From Isoetes taiwanensis (lineage: Eukaryota > Streptophyta > Lycopodiopsida > Isoetales > Isoetaceae), in assembly GCA_021234155.1 (NCBI GenBank), contig JAJEKV010000005.1, positions 13,339,025 through 13,403,024 on the forward strand: a DNA stretch of 64,000 bases, in the 5' to 3' direction. Position 1 is the stretch's first letter. Every line of letters begins with the position of its first letter. The translations under genes were made by a program, and so were the position numbers. A model generated the notes under the pieces. That model had not been told where the DNA came from. It made no database searches and worked only from the letters and a program-made list of their open reading frames with translations. Below are positions 31,481-43,312 of this stretch, in pieces.

Positions 31481-32404
31481 TGATTATTCGAGGAAAGTTG
31501 GCCCTCTGGTGGAACCCCCTAGCTTCTGCTTTTGTGCTTCGATCTGGACTGGCTTCCAAGTTGAAACGTGTAGACGGAGCATTCATTGAAGCAATGGCAT
31601 TTCCACAGCAATTTGGAGTACGCAGTTTGCAGGCAACCAATTATTCATCTAGCTGTTCCTAGGTAACTATGTTGTGCACAGAAGCACAAATTTGTCGTTC
31701 ATAATTACATATCTTCTACATGATTAAATAGTCCTTTGTCGAAAAATGATTATTTTCTTTGCTTTGTTCGTTGTACAATATTCTCTAAACCTTAGTTCTC
31801 AAAACCAATGGCTGGGGCATCACTCAGATAAAATATTCTTTGGATCATATATTTTCATGCATTCTTGAGGTAGCTACACAAATCTAGCTTTGGTTTTGCA
31901 GAAACCAAGCAAAGGAGAGCATGATCTGCCTCTGCTGAACTATAGCCTAATATAGAGGCCTACTTCTAGAACATTTTTAGAATGGTTTTGTGCTTCAGAG
32001 GAGTTTGAGAATATAAGGTCTGGAAGGCACCCAGGGTTTCTTTGGGGTTTCGGATCCATGTCATGCTTCTGTTGTAAGTACATATAGCAATAAGTGGCCG
32101 GAAGAAGTTAGTTCTTAATTAAAACTGCCTGTTATTGTCCCTATTTTTAAATATGAGGTTGATTTTCCAAAATTCTTCAAAAGCATGAGCTTATTGCCCT
32201 GGTGCATTTTTCTTCGCTTGCTTCCCAGAAAACTAATTTCTTGAGTTTCCTGCGTTTATGGGGTTCTCTAGAATTTGCAAGCAGTAAAGCTTATAGGGTA
32301 AGTGATGTTTTATTCGTTGCTTCTGGTTTGTGGCCCAGATGCTTCAGCTTGATTCTAATAATTGTCGATTTGGTTTTGAGTATTCTAGGAAAATTATCTG
32401 CTAT

Positions 32405-32505
32405 AGTTAACTGGACAAATTTTGTTGGGATACAGGTCATGATGGACTAATAGTTTTGTTGGTGTTTTTGTTGGGATACAGGTCATGATGGACTAATAGT
32501 TTTGT
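32405..32505. repeat. Tandem duplication of about 52 bp
   Basis: TTTTGTTGGGATACAGGTCA followed by TGATGGACTAATAGTTTTGT occurs twice in succession with no visible mismatch, indicating a recent tandem duplication. It is non-coding. Confidence 0.85.
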
Positions 32506-33198
32506 TGGTGTTGCATGCAGCAGAATCTTTTGTGCTAAACTCTCAGAATGATTCTGGGCCTAAATATGATTTGAGGGTTGCATAATCTTTTGCACTCTCT
32601 TGATATATTATGCACGCAACATGAAAAAGGAAGACTTCTCATTTGAATAGCATGGGAAGCAACAAATCATACTTAATAGCTCCAATGTAATATGCCCTTC
32701 GCTACTTGCGCTGGTTAAGAAAATGTTTAGACATGCATGTTATCACACATATACCCACCAAATTGTTTCGTCTGAAATTATTGATTGGACATTTTCCAAC
32801 CAAAAGATGCTAGAAGCCCCATCTCAAATTTACAGCTCTTCCCAGCAGATTAAAGAAAAATTTGATCAGCTTGCTAGCATTTGAATGACTACTGGGCTCT
32901 TTTCAATGACTACTTCTCTATATAACTAAAGAAAGCAATTTGATTTGGAAGAATTAGAATAGAATAGAATAGAATATACATTATTGTCCCTTGTGCCGTG
33001 AGGCCTCTGGACTTATGTAGCATGGGCGAGCTCCCTAACGGGTGCTACTAGCACATCACGCTGTTTTATTGTAGCCTTTTCTGAAGGCTTCCTTGTTTCT
33101 ATTAATACCGGCATCCCGCTTTGAATCGGCATCATTGCCGTGCAGATCTAGAGATGCGTCGTGATCAATCAGCTTTAAGCTGAGCATTTCTTGGGCAC

Positions 33199-33480
33199 CT
33201 ATAACTCGCCTCTCGAGCGGCTCATATCACAAGCCCTTTTTCTTTGTGTACTTCTCGGTGTCTGGTCGTCATTTCCCGTATTACGTCTTCCAAAAAACTC
33301 ATTGTTTCTGTCCTTACCATTATGGTGTGTACGGGCTGGCGCCATCTTATGTTTCTGTATTTGTTTCTGATGTCTCCATATATTGGGCACTCATTGAGCA
33401 TGTGATTCTCGTCCTCCACTTCCCCACTCTCACAAATTCTGCATATCCGGTCGTCTTTCTATACTCTCCTCCATCTATCC
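33199..33480 (-). pseudogene. LINE ORF2 C-terminal zinc-knuckle-like segment
   Basis: The frame around 33419 reads EDENHMLNECPIYGDIRNKY, preceded in the same region by a C.ICE motif. The pattern CxxC...H....C is the Cys/His motif found after the reverse transcriptase in plant and animal LINEs, where it assists RNA binding. It follows the RT with a degraded stretch in between. Confidence 0.6.
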
Positions 33481-33928
33481 TTTTCAATTCTTAGATCATG
33501 GCTCCCCATCCTAAATCTCGCTAGGATATCTTTCTTTATTTTCCCTAGTAGATTATCTCAGTACATCTGTTGTCCTATCTGCTGTTCTGGATTGAAGACT
33601 GTTAGAAGCCAAAGTGTCTTGGGTCCTATGTGTTTTTGCAGCCATGCTCGTGTAGCCCTGTCTGCCCAGTCCTCATTCCATTCACCTTCGTTTACCAGGT
33701 CGCTCAGATTCATCCCCATTTCTCTGATCCACTGCTCGCGAGGATGTGTGATTTTGTTGATTCGCTGATCGTGATACTCGATAATTTATTTGGCTTCCCA
33801 CCTGCATTGTTTCTTATGAGATATCTGATGGTCTTCTCCCATGCCCTCATCTCCATTGGTTTCTGCCCAGTCTCGTATACTATGGCTGTTAGTGGTGTAT
33901 TTGTTCTCAGCTTAAATTCCTATTTATG

Positions 33929-35187
33929 TCACTGTCTGAGGATCCCTTCTTGTTTTTCCCATTTCTTGTCTATTAACCCCGGCCCCCAAGCTTCAGCCCC
34001 ATATAGCTGCGTCGTCACGACCACTGCACTGAACAGGTAGCATTTGATCTCCCAGTCTATTATTCTGCTCTTATTACAAAAAAATTTCATATTAAAGTAA
34101 CTTCCAATGGCTGATTGGAATCTCGCATCTACCCTTTTAGCCCATTTCCCTGTGCTGTGTGCGTCATACCCTAGATACCTGTATTCTGTTGATTCTTCTA
34201 GTTCTATTCCCAAGTACTTGAACGGCCTGTGTCTGTTCCTGTTACCGAAGATGACTATTTTGGTCTTAGCAAGGTTTACTGTTAACCCTGTCTTTTCGCA
34301 GAAGATCTTTAGTAATTTCAGTAATCTATGCATTCCCTTGCTTGTTGTGGCCATCATGCTCAGGTCATCAGCATATAACATGATGGGTACCTTGGTTTCC
34401 CCAAGTGTAGGAGCATCCATGTCCCCTTGCTGTTTTGCTATGAAGTCTTGTAATGCATCTATGTATATTCCGAACAGTGTTGGGGATAACGGGCATCCCT
34501 GCTTGACTCCCGTGTCGCAATTTATTGCCTTTCCCTCCTCTTCCATTTTTGCATATACATATGATACAATCTTGCAATTGCTCCTACCATATCTCTTGGT
34601 GCGTGCATATCTATGAGTCTCTGTATAAGTTTCTCTCTCGGTACCGTGTCAAAAGCCTTTCAAAAGTCCACAAAGCAGCATATTACTTTCTTCCCCTGAA
34701 TTCTATTCTGCTCTATTAATATCCGTAAGGTTACTAGGTGATCAGTGGTTGAGTGCTCTGGCAAGCCCGCCTGCCCCTGTGCCCTCAAGTTCCCTGTCTC
34801 TGCCCATTATTTCACTTTATTGTCCAGTACTTTTCCAAACCATTTTGCAAAGATGGAGCTCACAATTATTGTTCTATAATTTCCAGGTTCCTGTCTGCTT
34901 CCCCCTTTGTGTAGAGGTATGACTCTGTTGTATGCCCATCTGTCTGGGAGCCCCGTGTGTATTATACCATTGAAAATATCTATAACCTGTTTCCCTATCG
35001 CAGTATCTGCACACTTTAGCAATTCCACAGTTAATCCATATAGATCTGGAGTTTTGTTGTTAGCCATCCTATTTAGTGCCATCATCACTTCTTGTACACT
35101 GAAGCACAGTATATCCATCTCTTGTAGTGCTGGTATTGGCACCGGGGATGCCCCGGTCTTATACAGTTTTTCAAGGTATCTCTCCAT
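33929..35187 (-). pseudogene. LINE reverse transcriptase domain
   Basis: The reverse transcriptase copies LINE RNA at the nicked target. The N-terminal half (35187-34807) contains NKTPDLYGLTVELLK and RVIPLHKGGSR followed by NYRTIIV, the fingers motifs of non-LTR RTs. The C-terminal half (34546-33929) has GVKQGCPLSP, the catalytic box MLYADDLSMMA, then a thumb with GLTVNLAKTKIV and YKYLGIEL-like text. The two catalytic Asp residues of YADD are intact. The intervening 34547-34806 segment continues the domain in another frame. Confidence 0.93.
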
Positions 35188-35759
35188 ACGGATGCTCCGA
35201 TGCTGTTTTGTGTGTTCTCATTTTTCCTATTCCCCTGTCCCTTCCCTTTAAATCCTTTCCAGAAGTTTCGGGGTTGTTTTTTTAGTGATTTAGCCAGTCC
35301 CCATTGGTGCTGTGCCAAGTTTTTGTTTCTCTTTGCCTTCAACATTCTCAGATATACCACTTTTTCAGTTTGATATGTCTCTTTACCTTTATGCGCTCTG
35401 ACTTTTCTTTTTTGTTCCCTGCACTCATCATCGTACCAGATTGAGGCCTTAAAGGCATTATTCCCCCTTTTTCTTCTTCTTTTCCCAAAAACTTTTGTTG
35501 CCACTTTCACCGTTATATCATTAAGTATATCCCCATTTTCGTCTGCCCTGTGTTCTTCCCATTTCCATTTTCCCATTTCTTCTTTGATAGATTGCACAAA
35601 TATATCTGCGTATTTATCTTGAAATTGTATTTTCAGTTTCCCCTTATCTTCCTCTCTTCCCTGTTGTCTGTCATTTTAGGTCTGCTCGTTTCATGTAAGT
35701 GTCAGCTGTATGGGTCTATAGCTCTCACGTTTCCCAATCGGCCATTCTAGGAGCATAAA

Positions 35760-36450
35760 TCACGAGACTACTTCCGCTGCTTGATCATTCATTATCACAT
35801 AGTCTACTATGCTTCTCCCGTGTACGTTCTGGATCATGAAATTCCCTGACCCTTTCCACTTCTGTACCCCATTAGCTATAATGACCCCCGTAGCCGTGCA
35901 CACCTCGAGCAGTAGTTCCCCTTTGGCATTGACTTCTGACCTGTCTTCTTTGCCTCTTTTCCAGACCTGTGATCTTGCCGTGTGAGTCCCGTCCGTTAGT
36001 TTCATCTATGCTTGTATTTTGCGCTTGTTCCTGACCTGTTCTGGCATTTAGATCTCCTATTAATATCATTGGTCCCTGTTCCCATTTCATCATACTCTCC
36101 CCCAGTTCTAACAATTATAGCTTATCACTGCTCGGTGGGTAATATGCTATTATCAGAATTAAATCCTTTTTGTTTTGTAATTGAATACTTAGTATCATGT
36201 ATCTCTTATTGATATCCGAATGTAAAATACATGCACTGTTTGCTACATTTTCTTTGACATAACAGGCTAGACCTGCGCTCCCTCTTCCTATTTTAAAATC
36301 CTTGTCCTTCCAACATGTGAGTAGCTGGTACCCCTCCTCCTCCGGCTTCTGCTTTATGTTGTGTTCCCATGTCTCTACTAGACATATTATGTCGCAGCTG
36401 TGTGCTCCTTCAAGCCTCTCCCCGTCATCCCAAGGATATCCGGTACAATT
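35760..36450 (-). pseudogene. LINE apurinic-type endonuclease domain
   Basis: Reading down the minus strand: CDIICLVETWEHN, then GLACYVKENV, LILIIAYYPPSSDK, MILIGDLNARTG and finally HGRSIVDYVIMND. These are the metal-binding E, the YxPP strand, the GD.N catalytic loop and the D.I.... end of L1-type endonucleases, which nick the chromosomal target. At least two frame changes and one stop (after SSDKL) interrupt it. Confidence 0.85.
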
Positions 36451-36924
36451 CCAGTACTATATTGTCAGTATCTCTTCCCTCGAGGCTGCTCCCTCGGGGT
36501 CTCTGTGTGTTCTGCTCCATTTTCCATTCTTCTCGGTCGTCCCTTGGTCTTTGTGGTCGGGGTTGGGTCCATGTTTCCGGCTGGGGGTATTCACCATGAC
36601 GCCCCTTTTTTTCCTTCTTTCTTTCCCTCTCGAGCCGACTCATTTCTCAAGGCTATTACGCATTTGTCGCCCCGATTACTCTGTTTTATGTCCTTGTGTC
36701 AAGATCATCAGAGGTTGATATCCTCCTTCCCTACCTCTGTCGTCCTTCCTGGCTCCGGTGCCCCCGCATTCTGTTCTTATCCTGAGCCTGCAAGGTCTCG
36801 TACCCTTTTGTGTAGATACACTTTGCCATTCCTGACACCCGCATGTATCCGGCTGATTCGGTTTTCACATGCGCCCCGCCCGACCCCTGTGTAGCCCTTG
36901 GCATTGCATGACTGTTAAAGCTTC

Positions 36925-37531
36925 CTACACTTTGATCCCATTCCTCAGCCTGGACCCCATGCGCAGTATTCTCTCCTTGACTGTCAGGTCCCTGAGTGTC
37001 AGATTTATGTGCCTCGACCGCCCCCTCCATTGGCCCCGGCCAAATACGGCTTTGAGGATGGCGCCGAAGCTCTTTGAAGGCGGTCTATTACTACTGCGAT
37101 CCACTCGATATGTGTCCTCATTAGGTTTCTCTGCTACCCCTATCATCCTAACGTCATGCTTAATTCTATTCTGTTTCTCAAATTCCATGATATGTGGTTT
37201 TATTTTATCATGAGTCCCATGCATTCAATTGAACATTTGCTTTTTCTAATTCAACCAACCTTTTAGCTTTCTCTTCCTCAATCTCGTCCATCCTTCGCTG
37301 TATATCCCCGCTTGTCCTCTCCACTCCTTCTATCCTCACGTCCATGCTGGAGATGGCTATTTTGTTGCGGTTGACTGTATCTGCCAGCGTGTTGAGTGCA
37401 TCCATGCTGGGGATCCTAGACTCCAGCTGCTTGTTCATCTGAGCCAAAAAATCCTTGAGGTCATGCTGGCTTGCTGGGGTCTTTGCCATATCTGCTTTCT
37501 TTTGCTGACTGAGGCTGGTGCTTTCCGCCAT
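36925..37531 (-). pseudogene. LINE ORF1 (coiled coil plus RNA-binding region)
   Basis: The frame at 37531-37208 starts with an ATG-initiated Ser/Lys-rich stretch, then heptad-like LDFL/LESRIPSMDAL...LADTVNRNKIA...MDVRIEGVERT, typical of ORF1 coiled coils. The overlapping frame 37224-36925 contains VRMIGVAEKPNED and SFGAILKAVFG, then RDLTVKERILRMG, resembling the RNA-binding domain of L1 ORF1 proteins. ORF1p packages LINE RNA. The two frames overlap by a 1-nt-type shift. Confidence 0.7.
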
Positions 37532-37659
37532 CGCTCTGAGTTGCAGCGTGCTGCTGTGTTCTTCGACTGGGTTACCGCTACAGACTTCGTGAGAAGAGAT
37601 TGCTATATTTCTTCCGTAAGTTCTATATATTGTATCTGTAAACGGTCTTTTAATTAAAA

Positions 37660-40600
37660 TTCACTGTTAACCTCAAATTTGAATTTTGGAGTAATCATAC
37701 TACATACATTCACCGTTAACCAAATTTGAATTATACTACATACATTGTTGAGTGGTTATTCGCAATGATGTTTGTATTTTGTAGCGTCCTTTTTTGCACC
37801 AATTTATTTTATTATGTGATCTTAATATATTAAAAAATTCTTTACGAGGAAAACTCGAACATGCTTTCCTATTCATAATTGCATCGAACGTACGTACAGT
37901 ACGAGCTCCCTAGAATAGGGACTTGCGATCAACTTGTCGATTTGAAGACCAAGCATTACAATTTAGCGTTGTAAATTTCAAGACCCAACAATACAAATTA
38001 AATACTATGGACAACAATATAATATCATCTGTTTATACACTAATAATAGTATCATCTCTCTCCATACCATATGAACTTTAAGTTTGAATGCAGTCTAATT
38101 TGTGCCAATAATGGAGGTCTAGACTACACACTTTAGTATAGTATAATATCATCTACTAGGGTCGCCTCATTTTGGTTTTGATTTCATAACCCTCAATAAA
38201 TAAAATTAACGTTCACCTAAGATCCCTTTTGTTTTGGACGCATATTCACACAAGAAGTGCCTTTGTTGGATAAGCATATTCACAAGATGTGCGTAGATTT
38301 GGACCGTAAATAACGATCCTCGTTTATGAGTTATGCTCCCATAACTTGGAGTATGTCATATAACAACATATTGTGCTTTTATAGAGAGCTCATGATGCCT
38401 TATATTTAATGTTACAAGAAATTTATCGCGGCGGCCAAGGCCGCCGCGAACATTTCTCTTCATCGTCTTTAAAAATAATGTTTGCGAACATTATGAAAGT
38501 TAAATTCCATAGTTTTGGGTACTGTTGTATAGATATTTAAGTTTAAGTCGGCCTTAGTTGTAAAAATACAATGAGGGAGGGTATTAGAAATAGAGGTAAG
38601 AGTGTGAAAAATGGGGAGGCCAAATATACACTTCAAATCTTAGGAGGAAACTTAGCAAAATAATATTTTTTAATCTGCAGCATAAACAACTTCTGTTCTT
38701 CCAATTTATGCTCGATTCTAGTCATTTGGTCTAGATCTGGCGCTACACTTCATTTTTCCTCAAAAATATTTGCCCAACACTGAAAGTTCTTGTTTCATTA
38801 ATCATTTAATGCAAAGACTTAAGTATGGAGAAGAAATCATTCCCTGACGGTGTTTCCGGCAAATCCGGCTTTAAAAAAAGGTAGTTTTTGTCCCAATCCG
38901 GTAAATTCTCGCTTCTCGTATGTGTTTCACCTTGTTTGCAGTTGCCTTTTTTTCTATCTGAGGTAGCAGCATATTTGCCAATTGCCTCTTTTTTCTATTT
39001 GTGAATCTGCTGTTTCGAGCTACAACAAGGTCGGTTGGGGGGCTATGGCCATCCATCCGAGTTCTAGTCTTTGTCAAAGGCTCCCATCGACCGCCTTCCC
39101 GAGGCCCGGTTCATCCATCCACGCATCTCCTTCTTGCTTTGTTGCTATTTTAAATATATCTTAATCGATCACGCAAAAAATGTGAAAGTGGAACAAATCT
39201 AGTAGTCATTACTTGGGCATCATGGGCATACTGCCATACCAAGCACTAAAAGACCATAAAGCAAATGTGATACCATTGGAGCAAAACTTCTTCAATGGAG
39301 TAGTTGATTCAATGTGTCTAATCTTAGGAACTTTCTCAAAACTTTCGATTTTGGGCTTACCGGGATGTTGCTATCGCCATTTGTCGCCATTCCGTGAAGC
39401 TTCATCACGACCAAATATGGAAGCGCCATACCGCAAAGCCTAAACAGAGGATTTTCACCGAAAGAGCCGCCCCAACTCGTTCCATTCTATTCCCCGAACG
39501 GAGATCCGCTACAACGGAGATCTGCTGCGTTTTTTCGCTTTTAAATCCTTCGTCCCTTCTCATCCTCCTACTTCAAACAATGCCCATGCCGATCCTCAAA
39601 TGTTCTTATGACCTTGCCCACATGGTTTGCCATATGCCATGAGCTGATTCTTCAAATGGACCCAATGTGGCCTTCACTATTAGTTTGCTTATTCCCCTCG
39701 TATAGCAGCGTAGAAGCGGGGCAAGAAAGAAGGAAGGACCGGATGCTGGAATCAATTGATGGCTATCGGCCAAGGACTTTGCCCGCAATTACGATCAAAA
39801 TAAGCGCCAATTCCGCACATTTTCAGCACATCAATTCAACCCCAAAACTCGTTTCCGCATAGCCAATCAATCGAACATGGCTATAATCTGTAAGATAGTC
39901 CCCGATTGCTGGTCTAATTATTGACTGGGTTCTTCACAAATGTAGATCCGGAATATTAGCGTAAGATTTCTACCGACTCAAATGTAAACGGTAAAAATCA
40001 ATTCATTTGGAGACATTGTGGCAATCGCATTCTAGGCCGATGGCATTAATCAAGTATTAAAATGGAAATGAAATGATGCAATCTAAGATCATTTGAATCG
40101 CCCAAGAGCTGCAAATAGAAAGAGAAATGGGGCTTATTACGTCCAAATGAGCTTTGGCAAGCCGGGCCCAATTCTTCACTTTGATCATGGATACAGTAAC
40201 GATTTTACTTGGATTCAATGCCATGCCAGAGTCGCTATGCAAAGGGGCGATTTTTTATCCAAGCAAATCTGCTACATATCTGCAAGGATTGCCCTCGTGA
40301 TGATCCAAGCTGTAAAAAGTGACCCACCGGTGTAAAACAGATCTTTGCCTTCTAATTCTTCCCGAGTACACCTTCACCGGATTCAATCTCCGTTTCAGAC
40401 CTCAATACGCCAAATTCAAACCCCATTTTGCCCATTTCATCCATCCCAATTCAAGCCCCATTTCAGCGAAATTCATCCAAGCCAATTTTTTCCAAGTGTA
40501 TCTATGGCTATGGCTATCAGGATGGGTCCATCACAAGCGGATCAGTTTCGTCGGAAGTTCTAATACTGAGAAGCTCCAGAACAGAGGCTTGCATCGTAAG

Positions 40601-41103
40601 AAACAGGGGACGGAATTTATTAGGTTTCAATATTTAATGCACACACGTGTGAAGGAGTCTTCGCTTTTCCAATATAAGGCTGAAACACAACACGTGTCGG
40701 CATGAAAATCATTTGCAACGAAATTAGATCAAACAAAATATGAAATGAAAAAAATGTAACTGCATTACATATGAGTGATAAGTTGGAAGACCAACCAATA
40801 CAAAAAAGTGTAATAAATTTGAGAACCAAAGAAAAAAAAAATTGATAATATGAATTGCCCTTTTCGGTTGGTTCCGATCTTGAGGCATAAGTTGTGGCAG
40901 GCTTACCAAGTCTCAAGCTTGTCTGGCACAGTTAAGCGGGAAATTTGGTCGACATTTCTACAGATTGTGGATCATGATGGGCGCTTCATTTCTTAGCACC
41001 ACACTTAGTATTGTACTTGATCACATTCTAGTGGTTTAATATATTCTTATATTCTTCAAAAAAAATATAATAGAAACTTGTAATCAACTTGTAGTATAAT
41101 ATT
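37660..41103. other. Non-coding region with dispersed AT-rich repeats
   Basis: No gene recognised. A dispersed repeat family with the phrases GATCAACTTGT, GAAGACCAAGCA and ATAATATCATCT is seen here (37925-38165 and 40790, 41080) and again at 52856-53460. A perfect palindrome lies at 38426. Frames at 38982-39862 and 40319-40705 show no domain. Confidence 0.5.
38408..38449. repeat. GC-rich perfect hairpin next to a CACTA-like end
   Basis: TCGCGGCGGCC-AA-GGCCGCCGCGA (38426-38449) is an 11-bp perfect inverted repeat in AT-rich surroundings. It is preceded by GTTACAAGAAATTTA, close to the CACTACAAGAAA start of CACTA elements, so it may be an eroded CACTA terminus. Confidence 0.6.
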
Positions 41104-41126
41104 GGGGGGGGGGAGGGGGGAGGGGC
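41104..41126 (+). other. Guanine run with G-quadruplex potential
   Basis: Three guanine runs of about ten, seven and four separated by single A residues. Runs this long can be split into four tracts, so an intramolecular G-quadruplex is possible. Confidence 0.6.
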
Positions 41127-41189
41127 CACTGACCTACATTTAATCTTCTAGGTTTGGAGACTAAACAATACATATTAAATATTAATATG

Positions 41190-41651
41190 TATTAATATGT
41201 TCCGATGGTGTCATCCTTAGCACCATCAGTTACAGCTATAGTTCCTACTACTCTCCACGATGTTGCTTCTGCCTCTCATGCTTCTGAGCTTGTTATAGCT
41301 AATGGTCCTAATATTCAGTGTGCTAAAGAGTCATGGCAGCAGGTCATGGCAGTCAGGCAACGAGGAAGAAGTCTGTTATGTCATCTAACGAGGCTATCAT
41401 GCCTCGTACTATTCAGTGGCATGATAATTTAATGTATGTTGAGGATCGTCTCGATGACGCAGAACATGATGACTGTGATGAGGCTATTAAACGCCTCAAG
41501 GTGGCACAAGGAGTATGATTATATTCTATGTATGGGTGGTTTTGCTTAGTGGACTACTTCGTCCTCTAGGTTTTGAGTCCCACGTCACAGATCCCTTGTA
41601 TGTATCTTGATTTTCCTTGATAATAAATTGTCATCCTTCAAAAAAAAAAAC
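41190..41651 (+). mobile_element. Poly-A-tailed retroposed fragment (LINE 3' end, SINE or processed RNA)
   Basis: The segment ends with AATAAATTGTCATCCTTC followed by about ten A residues (to 41650), a polyadenylation signal and tail. Upstream, TTTTGCTTAGTGGAC (41542) resembles a pol III A box and AGGTTTTGAGTCCCACG (41569) a B box, 30 nt apart, so a SINE head is possible. Frames before it (41205-41518; PRTIQWHDNLMYVEDRLDD) have protein-like composition but no recognised domain. Which source RNA it came from is unclear. Confidence 0.5.
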
Positions 41652-41833
41652 AAGGTGCTGCGCACGGAGGGTTGCCCTCCAGTGCCTTGAGGGTATATTT
41701 GCATAATCTCTGAATCAAGGTGCTCCAAACTAGGAATCACTTCAATAAGATCTTGTATAATTTTTACTATCAATATAAAAATCCAGCCTTCAAGTCTATC
41801 AGATTCTAAGACCTTAGGCTTTCTATCAGGATT

Positions 41834-41960
41834 TTGACCTTTTTAAGAACAATACAATTGGCAGCAAAACCCAGGTGTCTTGCTTTTCATAAGCATGGAG
41901 TACGCTTCCTGCATTGTATTAGTCCATTGTTTATGTCCTACGGCCTAATTGAAATTTTGA
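41834..41960 (-). pseudogene. Ty1/copia RT-start fragment
   Basis: On the minus strand the sequence around 41950-41890 mirrors 50125-50070, where the copia frame reads EAAGHKQWTDAMQEEYSML. CATAAGCATRGAGTA, TTCCTGCATTG and AGTCCA are shared in order. It is a roughly 100-bp relic of the same copia family as 49919-51990, with several frame breaks. Confidence 0.6.
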
Positions 41961-42652
41961 CAGAAGGGGCGCATTTTTTCCGCAGAATGCTCCCCTTCTA
42001 TTTTAGATGGTATCCTTGAGGTTGTTTTTCACGTGTTTGTTCTTAAAAATTGGGGCAGCCAGTATCGCCCTTCCAAATTCAAAACGTGCCAAATCACTAA
42101 GTCAACATTTAGACACGCAGGTGCCATAAGTGGGTGTCGTCACTTTTAAAATATTTGTGGATTTGCGCTCATGCTTATGTATTCTCTCAGAATGTTTAAC
42201 ACAGCTTTAAAGGGTAGATTAATCAATCCTTAGACATAAAGAGTGACTCAATAACATGAATATAACCAACACATAGTTCCTTAAATGTGAAGTTTCAAAT
42301 CCATGAACTTGTTTTACATGCGCAATTAGATGCAATGTTATTGTTGGTCTCGGCCAGATTATGAAAATCAACAATGTAACACAACCCAGATGATAATTCT
42401 AAGAACACGGGTGAAAAGGTAAGAGAAGAAATCCAGTTGATGGAAACAGAAACAAGTCAAATGCGAGAATTTAAAATCTGAGACAATCCTTTCTGTCTGC
42501 CAATTTTGCCTGCCATGTCTTAGTCCTCCAACCATAAAAAGAATTTTGTACTACCACATTGTAGACGAAAATATCTGATACACAAGCTTTCCATTAGCAA
42601 ACAAAGATTAGCTTATTCTTCTCTACTTGCAACTAGACAGCTGATTATTACC

Positions 42653-43030
42653 TTATTCTATGGCCAGGACCACAGACCATGTTGGATATGTGTACATATG
42701 AGGTTCCAGTTTGTATTGAGACATAATCATCAAATGTGACATTGGAAACATTAGTATGTTTCCTTTCAAGAGAATACATTTATCTATATACCGTATTGCA
42801 GAACAAGAGTGCTCTATCACTGCAAGCCTTGTGTCTTGCAGATGGATTCCATCAGTATTTGATCTATTTCCAAGAGAATTGATATGGACATCATTTAGAT
42901 GCAACATCATAGAGCTATTAAATTTGAGATGATCTTGGGGACTCTTGAAGATGGTTAATCCATTTGCAGTCACATTATAACTTCCATAACATTGCACAGT
43001 CTGACAAAACAATAGCATCAAACATGACAC
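42653..43030 (-). pseudogene. GH28 polygalacturonase-like fragment
   Basis: GH28 enzymes hydrolyse pectin in the cell wall. The frame contains NSSMMLHLNDVHINSLGN followed by RSNTDGIHLQDTRLAVIE, the family's NTDGIH(L/I) catalytic motif region. The next expected motif, GDDCISLK, is replaced by YIDKCILLKGN, so the catalytic Asp pair is lost. Only about one exon (125 codons) remains. It lies left of a 205-bp Helitron-related repeat and may be a captured gene fragment, in the same orientation as the neighbouring Helitron. Confidence 0.75.
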
Positions 43031-43107
43031 AAATCAAAGGGATCTCAATGTCCAATCTTCTCCTTGTCCACAAGCAAAAAGACATCTGAAGGGAGGCACA
43101 AACAAAA

Positions 43108-43312
43108 GAATGTTCTAATTTAATTGTTAGATCACAGTTGGGTTTTCACAAGATCGTCCATGTGCATATGGCTATAGAAACACAGGCAAAAACTCGAGAT
43201 TGTTGAATTCAGAAAGAAGCTTACAATGATATTCAGAAAGAAGCTTATGAGGATATGACAAAACATTCCACAATAAATGAGAAAAGCTTAGTCACATGAA
43301 ATTTGTAAAGGA
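43108..43312 (-). repeat. 205-bp repeat, copy 1 (Helitron 5'-end candidate)
   Basis: It is identical by eye to 48668-48872. Its right boundary coincides exactly with the Helitron CTAG at 43313. On the minus strand it starts TCCTTTACAAATTTCATG, fitting a Helitron TC start directly after the CTAG end of the next element. Confidence 0.85.

Larger units (their letters stand above)
32950..37600 (-). mobile_element. L1-type LINE retrotransposon, degraded
   Basis: In minus-strand order the parts are: coiled-coil ORF1 (37531-37208) with a following basic region (to about 36925), AP-like endonuclease (about 36450-35760), linker (35597-35190), reverse transcriptase (35187-33929) and a Cys/His C-terminus (about 33420-33199). 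The element ends in a pentanucleotide tail, (TTCTA)n on the minus strand at 32955-32977. Frameshifts separate all parts, so it is inactive. Total length is about 4.6 kb. Target-site duplications were not found. Confidence 0.9.
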
